Source: CBDCKN01 sp965219035
GTDB taxonomy: Bacteria; Gemmatimonadota; Gemmatimonadetes; Longimicrobiales; Gaopeijiaceae
Assembly: GCA_965219035.1 (NCBI GenBank)
Contig: CBDCMR010000003.1
Coordinates: forward strand, 310,001-374,000
Length of the DNA stretch: 64,000 bases
Reading direction: 5' to 3'
Shown: piece after piece, positions 8,356 to 16,593 of the stretch
How positions within the stretch are numbered: the stretch's first letter is position 1
Layout: each line of letters opens with the position of its first letter
Translations under genes and position numbers: made by a program
The notes under the pieces: model-generated
Told to the model about the DNA's origin: nothing
Database searches by the model: none
What the model saw: the letters and a program-made list of their open reading frames with translations, nothing else

Positions 8356-9044
8356 CGTCGCACCGCTTCCACGATCCGCACCGGCTCCTCCAGGATCTGG
8401 CCTCTCGTGTACTCGCTGTCCGAGGGGGCGGTGGCCTCGATGCGGTCGATGGCACGCACCACGTCCATGCCCCCCACCACCTGCCCGAAGACCGCGAATC
8501 CCTGCGTGTCGGCGTTGCGGGACTCACCGTGGTCGAGTCCCGGCTGGTCGCCGACGCAGATGAAGAACTCGGAGGTTGCCGTTCCCACGCCTCCCTGGCC
8601 CATGGAGATCGTGCCGTCGACGTGCAGCAGTCCGGTGTCTTCGGTGCTCTCGTGGGCGATGGGCGAAAACGCCCCCCGGCCTCGGTCGTTCACGCCGCCC
8701 TGGATGACCTCGATCTTCGGGTTGCCGTTGTCGTTGTCGTAGCGCACCATCCGGTAGAAGCTGCCCCCGTTGTAGTGGCCGGCGTCGAGGTAGGCGAGGA
8801 AGTTGGCCACGGTGACGGGCGCCCGATCGGCGTAGAGCTCAAGGTCGATGTCGCCCATGGCCGTGCGGAGTGTAATGGCCACCGAGCCTTCGAAGTCCTG
8901 GGCGGCAGCACGCGCGAAGGGCATGGCCGACGCCGACGCCAGGGTCAGCATGAGGAGCGCGGTCCGACCGGATCTCCACGCAGTCAGTACCGCTGCCCGC
9001 TTGATCATGCCCCTTCCGTCCGTCCCTCTGATCATGATCACCAT
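8352..9044 (-). CDS. Exported cyclophilin-type peptidyl-prolyl cis-trans isomerase
   Basis: After an N-terminal signal sequence (hydrophobic ALLMLTLASASAMPF, cleavage probably after ARAAAQ) comes a cyclophilin domain: TAMGDIDLELYADRAPVTVANFL, FYRMVRYDN, IQGGVNDRG, GTISMGQGGVGTATSEFFI and FAVFGQVVGGMDVVRAI. It should accelerate proline isomerisation in periplasmic proteins. The segment GTATSEFFICVG matches the usual substrate-binding S-x-FFI. Start candidates are the ATGs at 9044, 9035 and 9008; the last gives a typical MIKR signal-peptide start. Its stop overlaps the GTG of the next gene. Confidence 0.88.
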   Translation of the reverse strand: MVIMIRGTDGRGMIKRAAVLTAWRSGRTALLMLTLASASAMPFARAAAQDFEGSVAITLRTAMGDIDLELYADRAPVTVANFLAYLDAGHYNGGSFYRMVRYDNDNGNPKIEVIQGGVNDRGRGAFSPIAHESTEDTGLLHVDGTISMGQGGVGTATSEFFICVGDQPGLDHGESRNADTQGFAVFGQVVGGMDVVRAIDRIEATAPSDSEYTRGQILEEPVRIVEAVRR

Positions 9045-9105
9045 CCCGTGATATCTCGGTTGTCCTCTTGTCGGCCTCCGAACCCCCGAGAGGCCGCCGT
9101 CCGCC

Positions 9106-10332
9106 TCACCCGTCGTACGCCTCGAGTAGCCCGAGCACCTGCTCGATGTCGGCTTCCGTGTGATCCGCGTTGATCTGCGTGCGGATCTCCTCGTCGCCCT
9201 TTGGCACCACCGGATAGGCCAGCCCCGTGACGAGGACTCCGTTCTCGTACAGGTAGTCCACCAGGGCCCGCGTCTTCTGGGTATCGCGGATCATGAGCGG
9301 GACCACAGGATGCTCCCCGGGGATGGTTTCGATGCCGATCCGGACCAACCCCTCCTCGAAGCGCCTGGTCAGGCCCCGAAGCTTCTCCAGCAGGGCCAGG
9401 CCGTCAGGGCTGTCCACGATCTCCACCGACTTGAGCGCCGCCCGGGCCTCTCCGACGGTGATGGGGTTGGAGTAGATGTACATCTGCGAGCTCTCCCGTA
9501 GGAAGCCGATGACCGACTCGGGTGCCGTGACGTATCCGCCGTTCACACCGAAGGCCTTCCCCAGCGTGCCCACCAGGATGTCCACCGGCGGGGAGCCGGT
9601 GTACTCCTCGACTCCACGCCCGGTTCTTCCGAACGAACCCACACCGTGGCAGTCGTCCACCAACACGACGGCGTTCTCCTCGTAGGCGTAGTCGTGACGC
9701 GCGGCGACCTCCATGATCTCGTCCAGGGGAGCGTGATCGCCCCTCATGCTGAAGATGCCGTCCGTGACGACGAGGGCTCGCTTGGCCTTGCCCGCCCACT
9801 CCTCCAGCGCCGCGTCGAGGCCGGCGACGGAGTTGTGATCGTATATGACCTTTCCAGCGGGCCGGGACAGCCGCATGGCGTTGATGATGCAGTTGTGGTT
9901 GAGGGCGTCGCTGATGAGGACGGTCTCGGCGGTGACCAAGGGGTTGATCGTCGACATGATGCTCGCGTAGGCCGACGAGAAGATCATGGCCGACTCGCGG
10001 CCATGGAACTCGGCCAGCTTCCGCTCCAGCTCGAGGTGGGCCGAGTAGGAGCCGCTGATGAAGCGCACGGCTCCCGGGCCGGCGCCGAACTCGGCGGACC
10101 CTGCCTCCTCGGCGCGGATGACTTCGGGGTGTAGGCCCAGACCCAGGTAGGAATTGGAGTTCATGCGCATGAACTCCTTGTCTCCTTCGCCTTCCAGAAG
10201 GAAGCGAGGGCCGCGGTCTCCCTCGGCCCTTCGTACTCCCGTGACCACGGTCTCTGCCCCCTTCGTGGTTCCGGCCTCCTCGAGGCCCGCCACGTGGGCA
10301 TCCAGCACACCGGCTATGCGATCGAGCGGCAT
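9106..10332 (-). CDS. kbl: Glycine C-acetyltransferase (2-amino-3-ketobutyrate CoA ligase)
   Basis: This 408-residue alpha-oxoamine synthase (fold-type I PLP enzyme) should cleave 2-amino-3-oxobutyrate with CoA to glycine and acetyl-CoA. Motifs seen: NSYLGLGLHPEV, GAGPGAVRFISGSYSAHLEL, HNCIINAMRLS, VVLVDDCHGVGSFGRTGRG and the PLP-lysine segment GTLGKAFGVNGGY (Lys259). Relatives such as KAS synthases and serine palmitoyltransferase look similar, but the gene 19 bases upstream is an SDR-type threonine dehydrogenase that makes exactly this substrate, which decides the call. Length is normal for the family. Confidence 0.93.
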   Translation of the reverse strand: MPLDRIAGVLDAHVAGLEEAGTTKGAETVVTGVRRAEGDRGPRFLLEGEGDKEFMRMNSNSYLGLGLHPEVIRAEEAGSAEFGAGPGAVRFISGSYSAHLELERKLAEFHGRESAMIFSSAYASIMSTINPLVTAETVLISDALNHNCIINAMRLSRPAGKVIYDHNSVAGLDAALEEWAGKAKRALVVTDGIFSMRGDHAPLDEIMEVAARHDYAYEENAVVLVDDCHGVGSFGRTGRGVEEYTGSPPVDILVGTLGKAFGVNGGYVTAPESVIGFLRESSQMYIYSNPITVGEARAALKSVEIVDSPDGLALLEKLRGLTRRFEEGLVRIGIETIPGEHPVVPLMIRDTQKTRALVDYLYENGVLVTGLAYPVVPKGDEEIRTQINADHTEADIEQVLGLLEAYDG

Positions 10333-10351
10333 CTTCGCTTATCTCCTCGGT

Positions 10352-11299
10352 TCAGGGCTGCCGGCTCGACAGCTCCTTGATCATGTCGGCCGTCGTGCTC
10401 GCCATGTCGTGTTTCGGTACCCAGTCCCATTCCTCCCGGGCGGCGCTGTCGTCGATCCGGTGGGGCCAGGAGCGGGCGATGGTCTCCCGGACCGGATCGA
10501 TATCGTAGTCGATCTCGAAGTCGGGGATGTGCTTTGTGATCTCCGCCGCCAGGGTCTTGGGGGCCAGCTGCATGGCCGTGACGTTGAAGGCGTTCCTGTG
10601 GACCAGACGACTCGGGTCGGCCTCCATGATGTCGATGGCCGCGCCGACGGCGTCGGGCATGTACATCATGTCGAGCTGCGTGTTCGGTCCCAGGAAGCAC
10701 GTGTACCGGCCTTCCGCCATGGCGTGAAAGAAGATGTCCACCGCCCAGTCCGTGGTTCCTCCCCCCGGGGGCACCCCGTGGGAGATGAGGCCCGGATAGC
10801 GCACCCCGCGAGTGTCCACCCCGTACTTGAGGTGGTAGTAGTCGCACAGGAGCTCTGCGGCCACCTTGGTCACCCCGTACATGGTGGTGGGCCTCATGAT
10901 GGTGTCCTGAGGCGCCGGGTCGGTGGGGGTCGAGGGTCCGAAGACGCCGATGGAGCTGGGCGTAAAGACGGCGCAGCCCTGGTCCCGAGCCACCTCTAGG
11001 ACCGAGTGCAGGGTGCCCATGTTGACCCGGTAGGCCAGCCGTGGATCCTTCTCGCCCACCGCCGACAGGATCGCCGCCAGATGGTAGATCGTATCGGCGT
11101 GGTGGCGGATGGCCGCCTGGCCGACGGCGTGTTGATCCGTGGCGTCTAGGATCTCGAAGGGTGCGCCCTGGGTCAGCCCATCCTTGGGCAGCCGGATGTC
11201 GGTGGCCAGTACCGCGTCCTCGCCGTAGCGCTCGCGGAGGGCGGGGACGAGCTCGGAGCCGATCTGCCCACCGGCTCCCGTCACCAGGATTCTCTTCAA
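10352..11299 (-). CDS. SDR-type L-threonine 3-dehydrogenase
   Basis: The 315-residue extended short-chain dehydrogenase (NAD-dependent epimerase-like) oxidises L-threonine to 2-amino-3-oxobutyrate in the TDH/KBL route. It shows the NAD loop ILVTGAGGQIGSELVPALR, TIYHLAAILSAVGEKDP, the catalytic Tyr-Lys region TTMYGVTKVAAELL (YxxxK), RYPGLISHG and a C-terminal RSWPHRIDDSAAREEWDW typical of bacterial and animal short-chain TDH. It is the promoter-proximal gene of a tdh-kbl operon, divergent from an OmpA-like gene. A UDP-glucose epimerase is the fold alternative but fits the context less well. Confidence 0.92.
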   Translation of the reverse strand: MKRILVTGAGGQIGSELVPALRERYGEDAVLATDIRLPKDGLTQGAPFEILDATDQHAVGQAAIRHHADTIYHLAAILSAVGEKDPRLAYRVNMGTLHSVLEVARDQGCAVFTPSSIGVFGPSTPTDPAPQDTIMRPTTMYGVTKVAAELLCDYYHLKYGVDTRGVRYPGLISHGVPPGGGTTDWAVDIFFHAMAEGRYTCFLGPNTQLDMMYMPDAVGAAIDIMEADPSRLVHRNAFNVTAMQLAPKTLAAEITKHIPDFEIDYDIDPVRETIARSWPHRIDDSAAREEWDWVPKHDMASTTADMIKELSSRQP

Positions 11300-11497
11300 G
11301 TGTGTACTGTACCTCGAAATGGTGGGCGTGGATGGTCACCGGGACCCTCGTGGCGGGAGCGACGGCAATATAGACGTGCAGGATCGGAGCGTCGACCGAG
11401 GACTCCGAAAGGCGTTGTTCTGATCAGCGTGAACACTAGATTGGAGAGAGCGGTCGTCGTGCGAAACGGGGAAGAGTACCAAACCGGAATTCCATCT

Positions 11498-12184
11498 ATG
11501 AGAACCGACATATTTCGCTGTGCAGGAACACTCGTGACGGCTGGGATGATCTCCCTCGCGAGCGTCGGGTGCTCGGGCATGAGCACTACCCAGAGGGGAG
11601 CCGTGATCGGTGCGGGGGCGGGAGGCGTTGTCGGCGCCGTGATTGGAGATGCCGCGGGCTCCACCGCGAAGGGGGCCATCATCGGGGCGGTTGTGGGAGG
11701 TGCGGCAGGAGCCCTGATCGGAAGTCGGATGGACGACAGGGCCGAGACCTTGGCCCGAGAGCTCGACAACGCCACGGTCGAGCGGGTCGGAGAAGGAATC
11801 CTGGTGACGTTCGGCTCCGGCATCCTCTTCGACTTCGACTCGTCACAGCTTCAACCCGAAGCCCGCGAGAACCTCAGCGACCTCGCTCGTGTTCTCTCGA
11901 ACGACCTGGACGACTACGAGCTGCTGGTCGCGGGACATACGGACTCGGTGGGCGCCGAGGCGTACAACCAGGGCTTGTCCGAGCGTCGTGCTCAAGCGGC
12001 TGCCGACTTCCTGACGACTCGTGGCATCCCGGCCGAGCTCACTCACGTCCAGGGTCTGGGAGAGATGGAGCCGGTGACATCCAACGAGACCGAGGCGGGC
12101 CAACAGAAGAATCGCCGGGTCGAAGTCGCCATCTTCGCCAGCCAGGAGTACCAGGAGGAAGCCAGGCGCGTGACCGGGGATTGA
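11498..12184 (+). CDS. OmpA-family lipoprotein with glycine-zipper domain
   Basis: I place the start at ATG 11498, giving 228 residues and a lipoprotein signal ending LASVGC; upstream in-frame codons look like leader. Next comes a glycine-zipper segment (GAVIGAGAGGVVGAVIGDAA then GAIIGAVVGGAAGALIG), likely membrane-inserting. Then an OmpA C-terminal peptidoglycan-binding domain: FDFDSSQLQPEAR, LLVAGHTDSVGAEAYNQGLS, ERRAQAAADFL and KNRRVEV. It belongs to the YiaD-like proteins that anchor the outer membrane to peptidoglycan. It is divergent from tdh across a leader of about 200 bp. Confidence 0.88.
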   Translation: MRTDIFRCAGTLVTAGMISLASVGCSGMSTTQRGAVIGAGAGGVVGAVIGDAAGSTAKGAIIGAVVGGAAGALIGSRMDDRAETLARELDNATVERVGEGILVTFGSGILFDFDSSQLQPEARENLSDLARVLSNDLDDYELLVAGHTDSVGAEAYNQGLSERRAQAAADFLTTRGIPAELTHVQGLGEMEPVTSNETEAGQQKNRRVEVAIFASQEYQEEARRVTGD

Positions 12185-12330
12185 GCGGAGGCAGTCCGCT
12201 GCGAGGCCTCGGGTCGGCGCCTCGCGGCCGACGGAAGGTCCCGTCGAAGTCGCCGCACGTGCCGTTGCTGTCCACATCAGCACGAGACCGTCGTAGCCGG
12301 GGTCTCGCCGGAGCGCCTCGCCTGACCCAG

Positions 12331-12517
12331 AGCGGTCTCGAGTGGCAGTGCGAGATCGACGTGTGTGACATCAAACGAATTCCCGCTGAAGGACCTCTCC
12401 ATCGACGACTACGTCTTCGGTGTGGTCGCCGTCGGTCCCGACGGGCGCGAGAGCATGGTCTCCGCCTACGTGCGGCGGCCCAGGGCCCGGAGCGACATCC
12501 AGGAGATCGGCCGCTAG
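12331..12517 (+). pseudogene. C-terminal tail of an M28-type peptidase, frameshifted remnant
   Basis: The last about 50 codons (frame of 12368-12517) read NEFPLKDLSIDDYVFGV then GPDGRESMVSAYVRRP. This resembles the fibronectin-like end of large secreted M28 aminopeptidases found in Gemmatimonadota-like genomes. The preceding LEWQCEIDV lies in another frame, implying an indel near 12363. No catalytic domain is present in the 150 bases before it. It is a remnant only, and the family call is from memory of the tail motif. Confidence 0.45.
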
Positions 12518-12518
12518 G

Positions 12519-13898
12519 TCAGTTCTCCCACTCCATCTCTGGCAGGATGCCGGCCTGGAGCTCGAACATCCGGTCGATAAGGTGCACCGACTGTCGGTAG
12601 GAGTGGCAGGTGGGGTCCAGGAGCAGCGCCTGGAGGAGCTTGTCCCGGGAGCTTTCGGCGTATGCGTCCACCAGCAGAGTGTTGATGCTGACCTGGGTCC
12701 GCAGGAGCGCCAGGACGGCTTCGGGCAGGGGTTCCATCGAGCGGGGATGGAGGCCGTCGGGCCCCACGGTGGCGGGTACTTCCACCACTGCCCCCTCGGG
12801 GAGCCCGGGAATCCAGCCCTGGTTGGGCACGTTCACGGCGGCCAGCTCCTTCTCCACTTCGCAGGCCAGGCCCTCGATGATGGGGATGGCCAGCTCGCCC
12901 GACGGCTTGATCTCACCGTCGGCCGTATCCCGCTCCTCCCTCGAGGGCTTAAGTCGAGGCAGGGGCCCCTCGGGGAAGAGGGGCGCGTCGGTGGGATGGT
13001 CCGACAGGTTGTAGAGCCAGGTGGGGACTTCCCCCGTTTCCCAGGGATCTCCCTCCCGGGGATCGTAGAAGAACTGGAGCAGGCTGCTCCCCAGGAAGTC
13101 CTCCGCCCAGCGGACGTACTCGCCGATGTGGTTGGCGCCGGGGGACGGGAAGAGTCCGAAGCACCGAAGCAGGATGCGGCTCAGGGCGATCTCGTCCCAG
13201 CCGGAGAGCCAGTGGGCTTCCCGCTCCCGCTTCCGGAGGAGGGGGTAGAGGTCCTCGCCGGTACTCTTCGAGCGGAGCTCCTGGAACCACGTGAAGTGGT
13301 TGAGCCCGCACGCGTACGCCCACAGGTCCTCCGGTGGATGCTCCATGAGACGGCACACCTGCTCCTTGCCGTGGCAGATGCCATGGCACAGGCCCACCCC
13401 CTTCGTGGACGTGAGGCGGGTCTGGCCCTCGCACAGCTTGGTGAGAGGATTCGTGTAGTTGAGGAGCCAGGCGTCTGGGCAGCGCGCCTCCATCTCCCGG
13501 GCGATGTGAACCGATGGGCCCATGTTCCGGAGGGCGTGGAAGAGGCCGCCGGGACCCCCGTTCTCCCCGTAGATCTGGCGGAAGCCGTATGTGCGTGGGA
13601 CGTGGAAGTCCTGGGCCCAGTAGAAATAGCGGTTCACCTCGATGGCCATGACCACGAAGTCGGCGCCGTCCAGGGCCTCGGCCAGGTCGGTGGTGGCCGT
13701 GACGTCGTGGCACCGGCCTATGCGCCCCGCCAGCTTCTCGGCGTAGGCCCGCGTGGTGGCCAGCTCGTCGGCGTCGAGGTCCATGAGCGCTAGCTCGGCA
13801 CCCTGCTCCGCCAGGGGCTCGCTCAGGTAGATGTCCCGTAGGGTGGCAGGCCCGAACTCCCGGCTACCGGCGCCCACAAGTACGATCTTCAAGCTCAC
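12519..13898 (-). CDS. GH4 family NAD-dependent glycosidase (alpha-glucosidase/galacturonidase-like)
   Basis: Residues 1-200 hold the NAD-binding Rossmann motif KIVLVGAGSREFGPATLRD and the GH4 pattern NYTNPLTKLCEG, followed by GLCHGICHG, whose Cys and His ligate the catalytic metal. GH4 enzymes cleave alpha- or beta-glycosides by transient oxidation at C3, using NAD+ and Mn2+. The chain (about 460 residues) is close to the LplD/alpha-galacturonidase and AglA branch; the exact sugar is undecided. Start GTG 13898 overlaps the stop of a 62-codon ORF in a GTGA arrangement; TTG 13892 is the alternative. It is the last gene of an SDR / small ORF / GH4 operon, suggesting sugar or uronate use. Confidence 0.85.
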   Translation of the reverse strand: MSLKIVLVGAGSREFGPATLRDIYLSEPLAEQGAELALMDLDADELATTRAYAEKLAGRIGRCHDVTATTDLAEALDGADFVVMAIEVNRYFYWAQDFHVPRTYGFRQIYGENGGPGGLFHALRNMGPSVHIAREMEARCPDAWLLNYTNPLTKLCEGQTRLTSTKGVGLCHGICHGKEQVCRLMEHPPEDLWAYACGLNHFTWFQELRSKSTGEDLYPLLRKREREAHWLSGWDEIALSRILLRCFGLFPSPGANHIGEYVRWAEDFLGSSLLQFFYDPREGDPWETGEVPTWLYNLSDHPTDAPLFPEGPLPRLKPSREERDTADGEIKPSGELAIPIIEGLACEVEKELAAVNVPNQGWIPGLPEGAVVEVPATVGPDGLHPRSMEPLPEAVLALLRTQVSINTLLVDAYAESSRDKLLQALLLDPTCHSYRQSVHLIDRMFELQAGILPEMEWEN

Positions 13899-14083
13899 TT
13901 CGTTTCCCGGCCTCTCATCCGTCGGATGCCCATCGGTGCCCCCGACTCCGGGCGACCCTCCACGGCGACGCTCAAGGTAACGAATACGGTCAAGATTCCG
14001 AGGAGGAGCACACCGCCCCCGGAGCCCGGACACCCCGTGAGCAGATGGCCGATCCCGAAGCGATGCCCCCGCGGGGCCGTCAT
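13895..14083 (-). CDS. Putative 62-residue single-span membrane protein in the SDR-GH4 operon
   Basis: The ATG at 14083 overlaps the TGA of the SDR gene (ATGA), and its own TGA overlaps the GTG start of the GH4 gene (GTGA). The product has one hydrophobic span, VLLLGILTVFVTLSVAV (about residues 26-42), after a Gly/Pro-rich N-terminus and before a basic tail ending RRMRGRETK. Both junctions fit translational coupling, which is the main argument that it is real. I recognise no family. Confidence 0.45.
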   Translation of the reverse strand: MTAPRGHRFGIGHLLTGCPGSGGGVLLLGILTVFVTLSVAVEGRPESGAPMGIRRMRGRETK

Positions 14084-14835
14084 ACCATGAGGTCTCCGCC
14101 GGTGATGTCGTAGGCGGATCCGGTGATGTAGCCCGCCGCCTCGGAGGCCAGGAAGCAGACCAGGTCGGCTACTTCCTCGGGCCGACCCAGGCGCCCGAGG
14201 GGGAAGCTGGTGCGGTAGGCTTCCAACCGCTCGGGCATCGTGTTCTCGTGGGCCATCTCGGTGTCGATGAGACCCGGGCAGACGGCGTTCACCGTGATGC
14301 CGTGGGGCGCTAGCTCCAGGGCCGAGGCTCGGGTGAGGCCGAGGACGCCGTGCTTGGACGCGGTGTAGTGGGCCCCACCCAGAGTGCTCACCGTTTTGCC
14401 GGCCGTAGAAAAGAGGTTCACGATGCGGCCGTAGCCCTCCCTTTTCATCGGATCGATCACGGCTTGGGTGCAAAAGAACACTCCTGTGAGGTTCACATCG
14501 AGGGTCCGCCTCCACTCCTCCTCGGAGATCTCCTCCAGCGGTGTCGGGAAGAGGATCCCCGCGTTGTTCACTAGGATGTCGAGGCGCCCGAAGCGGTCCA
14601 GAGTGGTGGCCACCATCTCCCGGACGGCGTCCGACGAGGTCACGTCTGCCGGGGTGGGCAGCACATCTTCCCCCAGCTCCTCGGCCACCCGGATCGTGGC
14701 CTTGGGATCCAGGTCGTTCAGCGCCACGGACGCGCCCAGCTCGTGGAGGCGCCGGGCGATGGCCCTACCCATGCCCCTGGCAGCCCCGGTGACCAGCGCG
14801 ACGCGAGCGTCCATTCGGCTGACGACGCTCTCCAT
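14080..14835 (-). CDS. Short-chain dehydrogenase/reductase (FabG-like)
   Basis: Classical SDR of 251 residues: cofactor loop VTGAARGMGRAIA, NNAG (ILVNNAGIL), catalytic Ser and YxxxK (HYTASKHGVLGLTRASALEL), and the C-terminal CFLASEAAGYITGSAYDITGG. The Asp in ALNDLDPK after strand 2 suggests NAD(H) preference. Likely substrates are sugar-derived or hydroxyacid alcohols, given the GH4 partner; FabG itself is less likely outside a fatty-acid operon. ATG 14835 is used; ATG 14814 (MDARVALVTG) would give the more usual short N-terminus. Confidence 0.85.
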   Translation of the reverse strand: MESVVSRMDARVALVTGAARGMGRAIARRLHELGASVALNDLDPKATIRVAEELGEDVLPTPADVTSSDAVREMVATTLDRFGRLDILVNNAGILFPTPLEEISEEEWRRTLDVNLTGVFFCTQAVIDPMKREGYGRIVNLFSTAGKTVSTLGGAHYTASKHGVLGLTRASALELAPHGITVNAVCPGLIDTEMAHENTMPERLEAYRTSFPLGRLGRPEEVADLVCFLASEAAGYITGSAYDITGGDLMV

Positions 14836-14845
14836 GGATCCTCCG

Positions 14846-14941
14846 TGTTCGAGATCGACCGGGTGCGAGATCGACGCTGTTCGAGATCAGCCCCATGCGA
14901 GACTAGCCCTGTGCAAGGTCAGCCCCGCGCGCGATCGGCCC
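14846..14941. repeat. 16-bp tandem repeat, six units
   Basis: Six contiguous units of exactly 16 bp, for example TGTTCGAGATCGACCG, GGTGCGAGATCGACGC, TGTTCGAGATCAGCCC and CATGCGAGACTAGCCC, lie between the divergent SDR and VOC genes. The consensus is roughly TGTKCGAGATCAGCCC. Divergence between units rises towards the VOC gene. There are no spacers, so this is not a CRISPR array. It occupies the place where the N-terminal codons of the VOC protein would be expected. Confidence 0.75.
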
Positions 14942-14970
14942 GCGTCGTCCACTCTGGCGAAGTGGCACTC

Positions 14971-15696
14971 ATGATGCCCGTGGGCCACCACCGGCGCCAC
15001 CCCCGCCGCACGCAGGATTGGGAGGCCGGCGAGCAACCCTACACCATGTTCACCATCGGCGAGGCCCCGGTGGGAGGAATCATGGATCTTCCCGAGGAGG
15101 CCAGGGCCGCAGGCGCCCCTCCGCACTGGCTGGCGTACGTCTCCACCCCCGACACGGACGCTACCGTCGAGCAGGCCAAGGAGCTGGGCGGCCAGGTCCT
15201 CATGGAGCCCATGAGCATCCCCGAGGTAGGACGCATGGCCGTCCTGCGCGATCCCCAGGGAGCGGTCTTCGCGGTCTTCACCGCCGAGGCCGACTCGCCG
15301 GGGCGCGAAGGGCCGCCCCAGGTCGGCGAGTTCTCGTGGCACGAGCTTGCCACCTCCGACCACGAGGCCGGCTTCGACTTCTACTCGGCCCTCTTCGGCT
15401 GGGAGAAGACCACCGCCATGGACATGGGCGAGATGGGCGTCTACCAGATGTACGGGAGTGGCGAGCACGAGCTGGGGGGCATGTACAACCTGCTTCCCGA
15501 GATCCCCGCGCCTCCACACTGGCTCCTGTATGCCAAGGTGCCCGACGTAGAGGCTGCCACCGAGACCGTAAAGTCACTGGGCGGCCAGGTGCTCAACGGA
15601 CCCATGGACGTGCCCGGCGGGGATCGGGTCGTGCAGTGCATGGACCCCCAGGGGGCGGCGTTCGCGCTGCACTCGAGTGGAGGTGTACAAGCGTAG
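14971..15696 (+). CDS. Two-domain VOC (glyoxalase-like) protein, N-terminally shortened
   Basis: Two vicinal-oxygen-chelate modules of the Cfp30B/27-kDa antigen type are seen. The first is partial (TQDWEAGEQPYTMFTIGEAP to GAVFAVFTAEAD); the second is complete (GEFSWHELATSDHEAGFDFY to GAAFALHSS). Relatives begin with about 30 more residues carrying the first FVWYDL-type strand. Here the chain from the first possible ATG starts with unrelated, basic, His/Arg-rich residues just after the 16-bp tandem repeat. The gene has therefore probably lost its 5' end, and the product may be non-functional. VOC proteins of this group have no firmly assigned reaction. Confidence 0.7.
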   Translation: MMPVGHHRRHPRRTQDWEAGEQPYTMFTIGEAPVGGIMDLPEEARAAGAPPHWLAYVSTPDTDATVEQAKELGGQVLMEPMSIPEVGRMAVLRDPQGAVFAVFTAEADSPGREGPPQVGEFSWHELATSDHEAGFDFYSALFGWEKTTAMDMGEMGVYQMYGSGEHELGGMYNLLPEIPAPPHWLLYAKVPDVEAATETVKSLGGQVLNGPMDVPGGDRVVQCMDPQGAAFALHSSGGVQA

Positions 15697-15759
15697 GGGC
15701 CGTTCCAGCGAGCAACCGCTCGAACTGTTCGATTCTTTCCACGGAAAGAGAGGCTATCC

Positions 15760-16533
15760 ATGAGTGCGAATCACGTCGCAGTGGCGTCCCCCCTCGTTGC
15801 TGCGGTGCTTGTCCTTCTCACGTCCTGTACTCCGGACTCCCGCCTGGCGTCGGGCGAGTGCAGCGATGTGTACGGTGCGGACGTGTGCACATGGGCGGTG
15901 ATGGAGGGAGAGACGGTAGTGGAGCTGGGCGCCACGGTCCCTCTCGCATCGATCGAGGCGGCGCCCGCTGATGCCGAAGTGGTCTGGCCTCCCCAACAGG
16001 TGGCGGCAGTGCGCCTGCCAGCCGAAGCACGGGCGAGCGTCGGCGTAGACCATCTGGGCATCAATTGGGAGGTCCACGGGCACCCCCCCGCCTTGTTTTT
16101 CACGCCTCACTTCGACTTCCATTTTTTTTATGCCACTACCCAGGAAGTAAGCGCCATCGATTGCTCGGATTTGGGCAAGCCCGAGCGGGCTCCGGTCGGG
16201 TATGTGCTACCCGACATCGACATTCCGGAGATAGGAATGCTCGTTGGTCTGTGCGTGCCTCAGATGGGAATGCACGCGGTGCCGGAGGAAGATCTTTCGC
16301 AGACTGAACTCTTCAGGGCCAGTATGCTGGTGGGATATTACCGTGGCGAGGCTCTCTTCTTCGAGCCGATGCTGACCCGGGAGCTACTCCTCCAAAAGGT
16401 GAGCTTTTCGGGAGGCGTACCGGCGGTCGAGAACCTTCCTGCGGGAGGCCGCTATCCGACTCAATTCCGCGCCGAGTACGATGCGGAGAACGAGGCGTAT
16501 CGCCTGATCTTTGCTGGCTTCCAGTCGGATTGA
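15760..16533 (+). CDS. Secreted lipoprotein, DUF5602/TTHB210-like
   Basis: The 257-residue precursor has a lipobox (VLVLLTSC, Cys about 23). The mature chain carries the segment PALFFTPHFDFHFFYAT, typical of the TTHB210-like/DUF5602 group, in which a His-rich HFDFHF strand forms part of a beta-sandwich. It continues with paired Cys residues (DCSDLG, LVGLCVPQMG) and MLVGYYRGEALFFEPMLTRE. The biochemical role is unknown. It is preceded by an own leader with a possible site GAGAGG upstream of ATG 15760. The family name is from motif memory and would need a profile search. Confidence 0.6.
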   Translation: MSANHVAVASPLVAAVLVLLTSCTPDSRLASGECSDVYGADVCTWAVMEGETVVELGATVPLASIEAAPADAEVVWPPQQVAAVRLPAEARASVGVDHLGINWEVHGHPPALFFTPHFDFHFFYATTQEVSAIDCSDLGKPERAPVGYVLPDIDIPEIGMLVGLCVPQMGMHAVPEEDLSQTELFRASMLVGYYRGEALFFEPMLTRELLLQKVSFSGGVPAVENLPAGGRYPTQFRAEYDAENEAYRLIFAGFQSD

Positions 16534-16593
16534 TCGTGTGCGTCCGCCGGGGGTCGCTGAAACCGGGCGGGGCTGCAGAGTGAAGGCCGAGCG

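Noticed and set aside
11420..11440. Another MITE end (GAACACTAG) upstream of the OmpA-like gene
   Set aside because: Only nine bases match and neither an inverted partner nor interior sequence is found.
14846..14941. CRISPR array
   Set aside because: Units are directly adjacent 16-mers without spacers and there are no cas genes.
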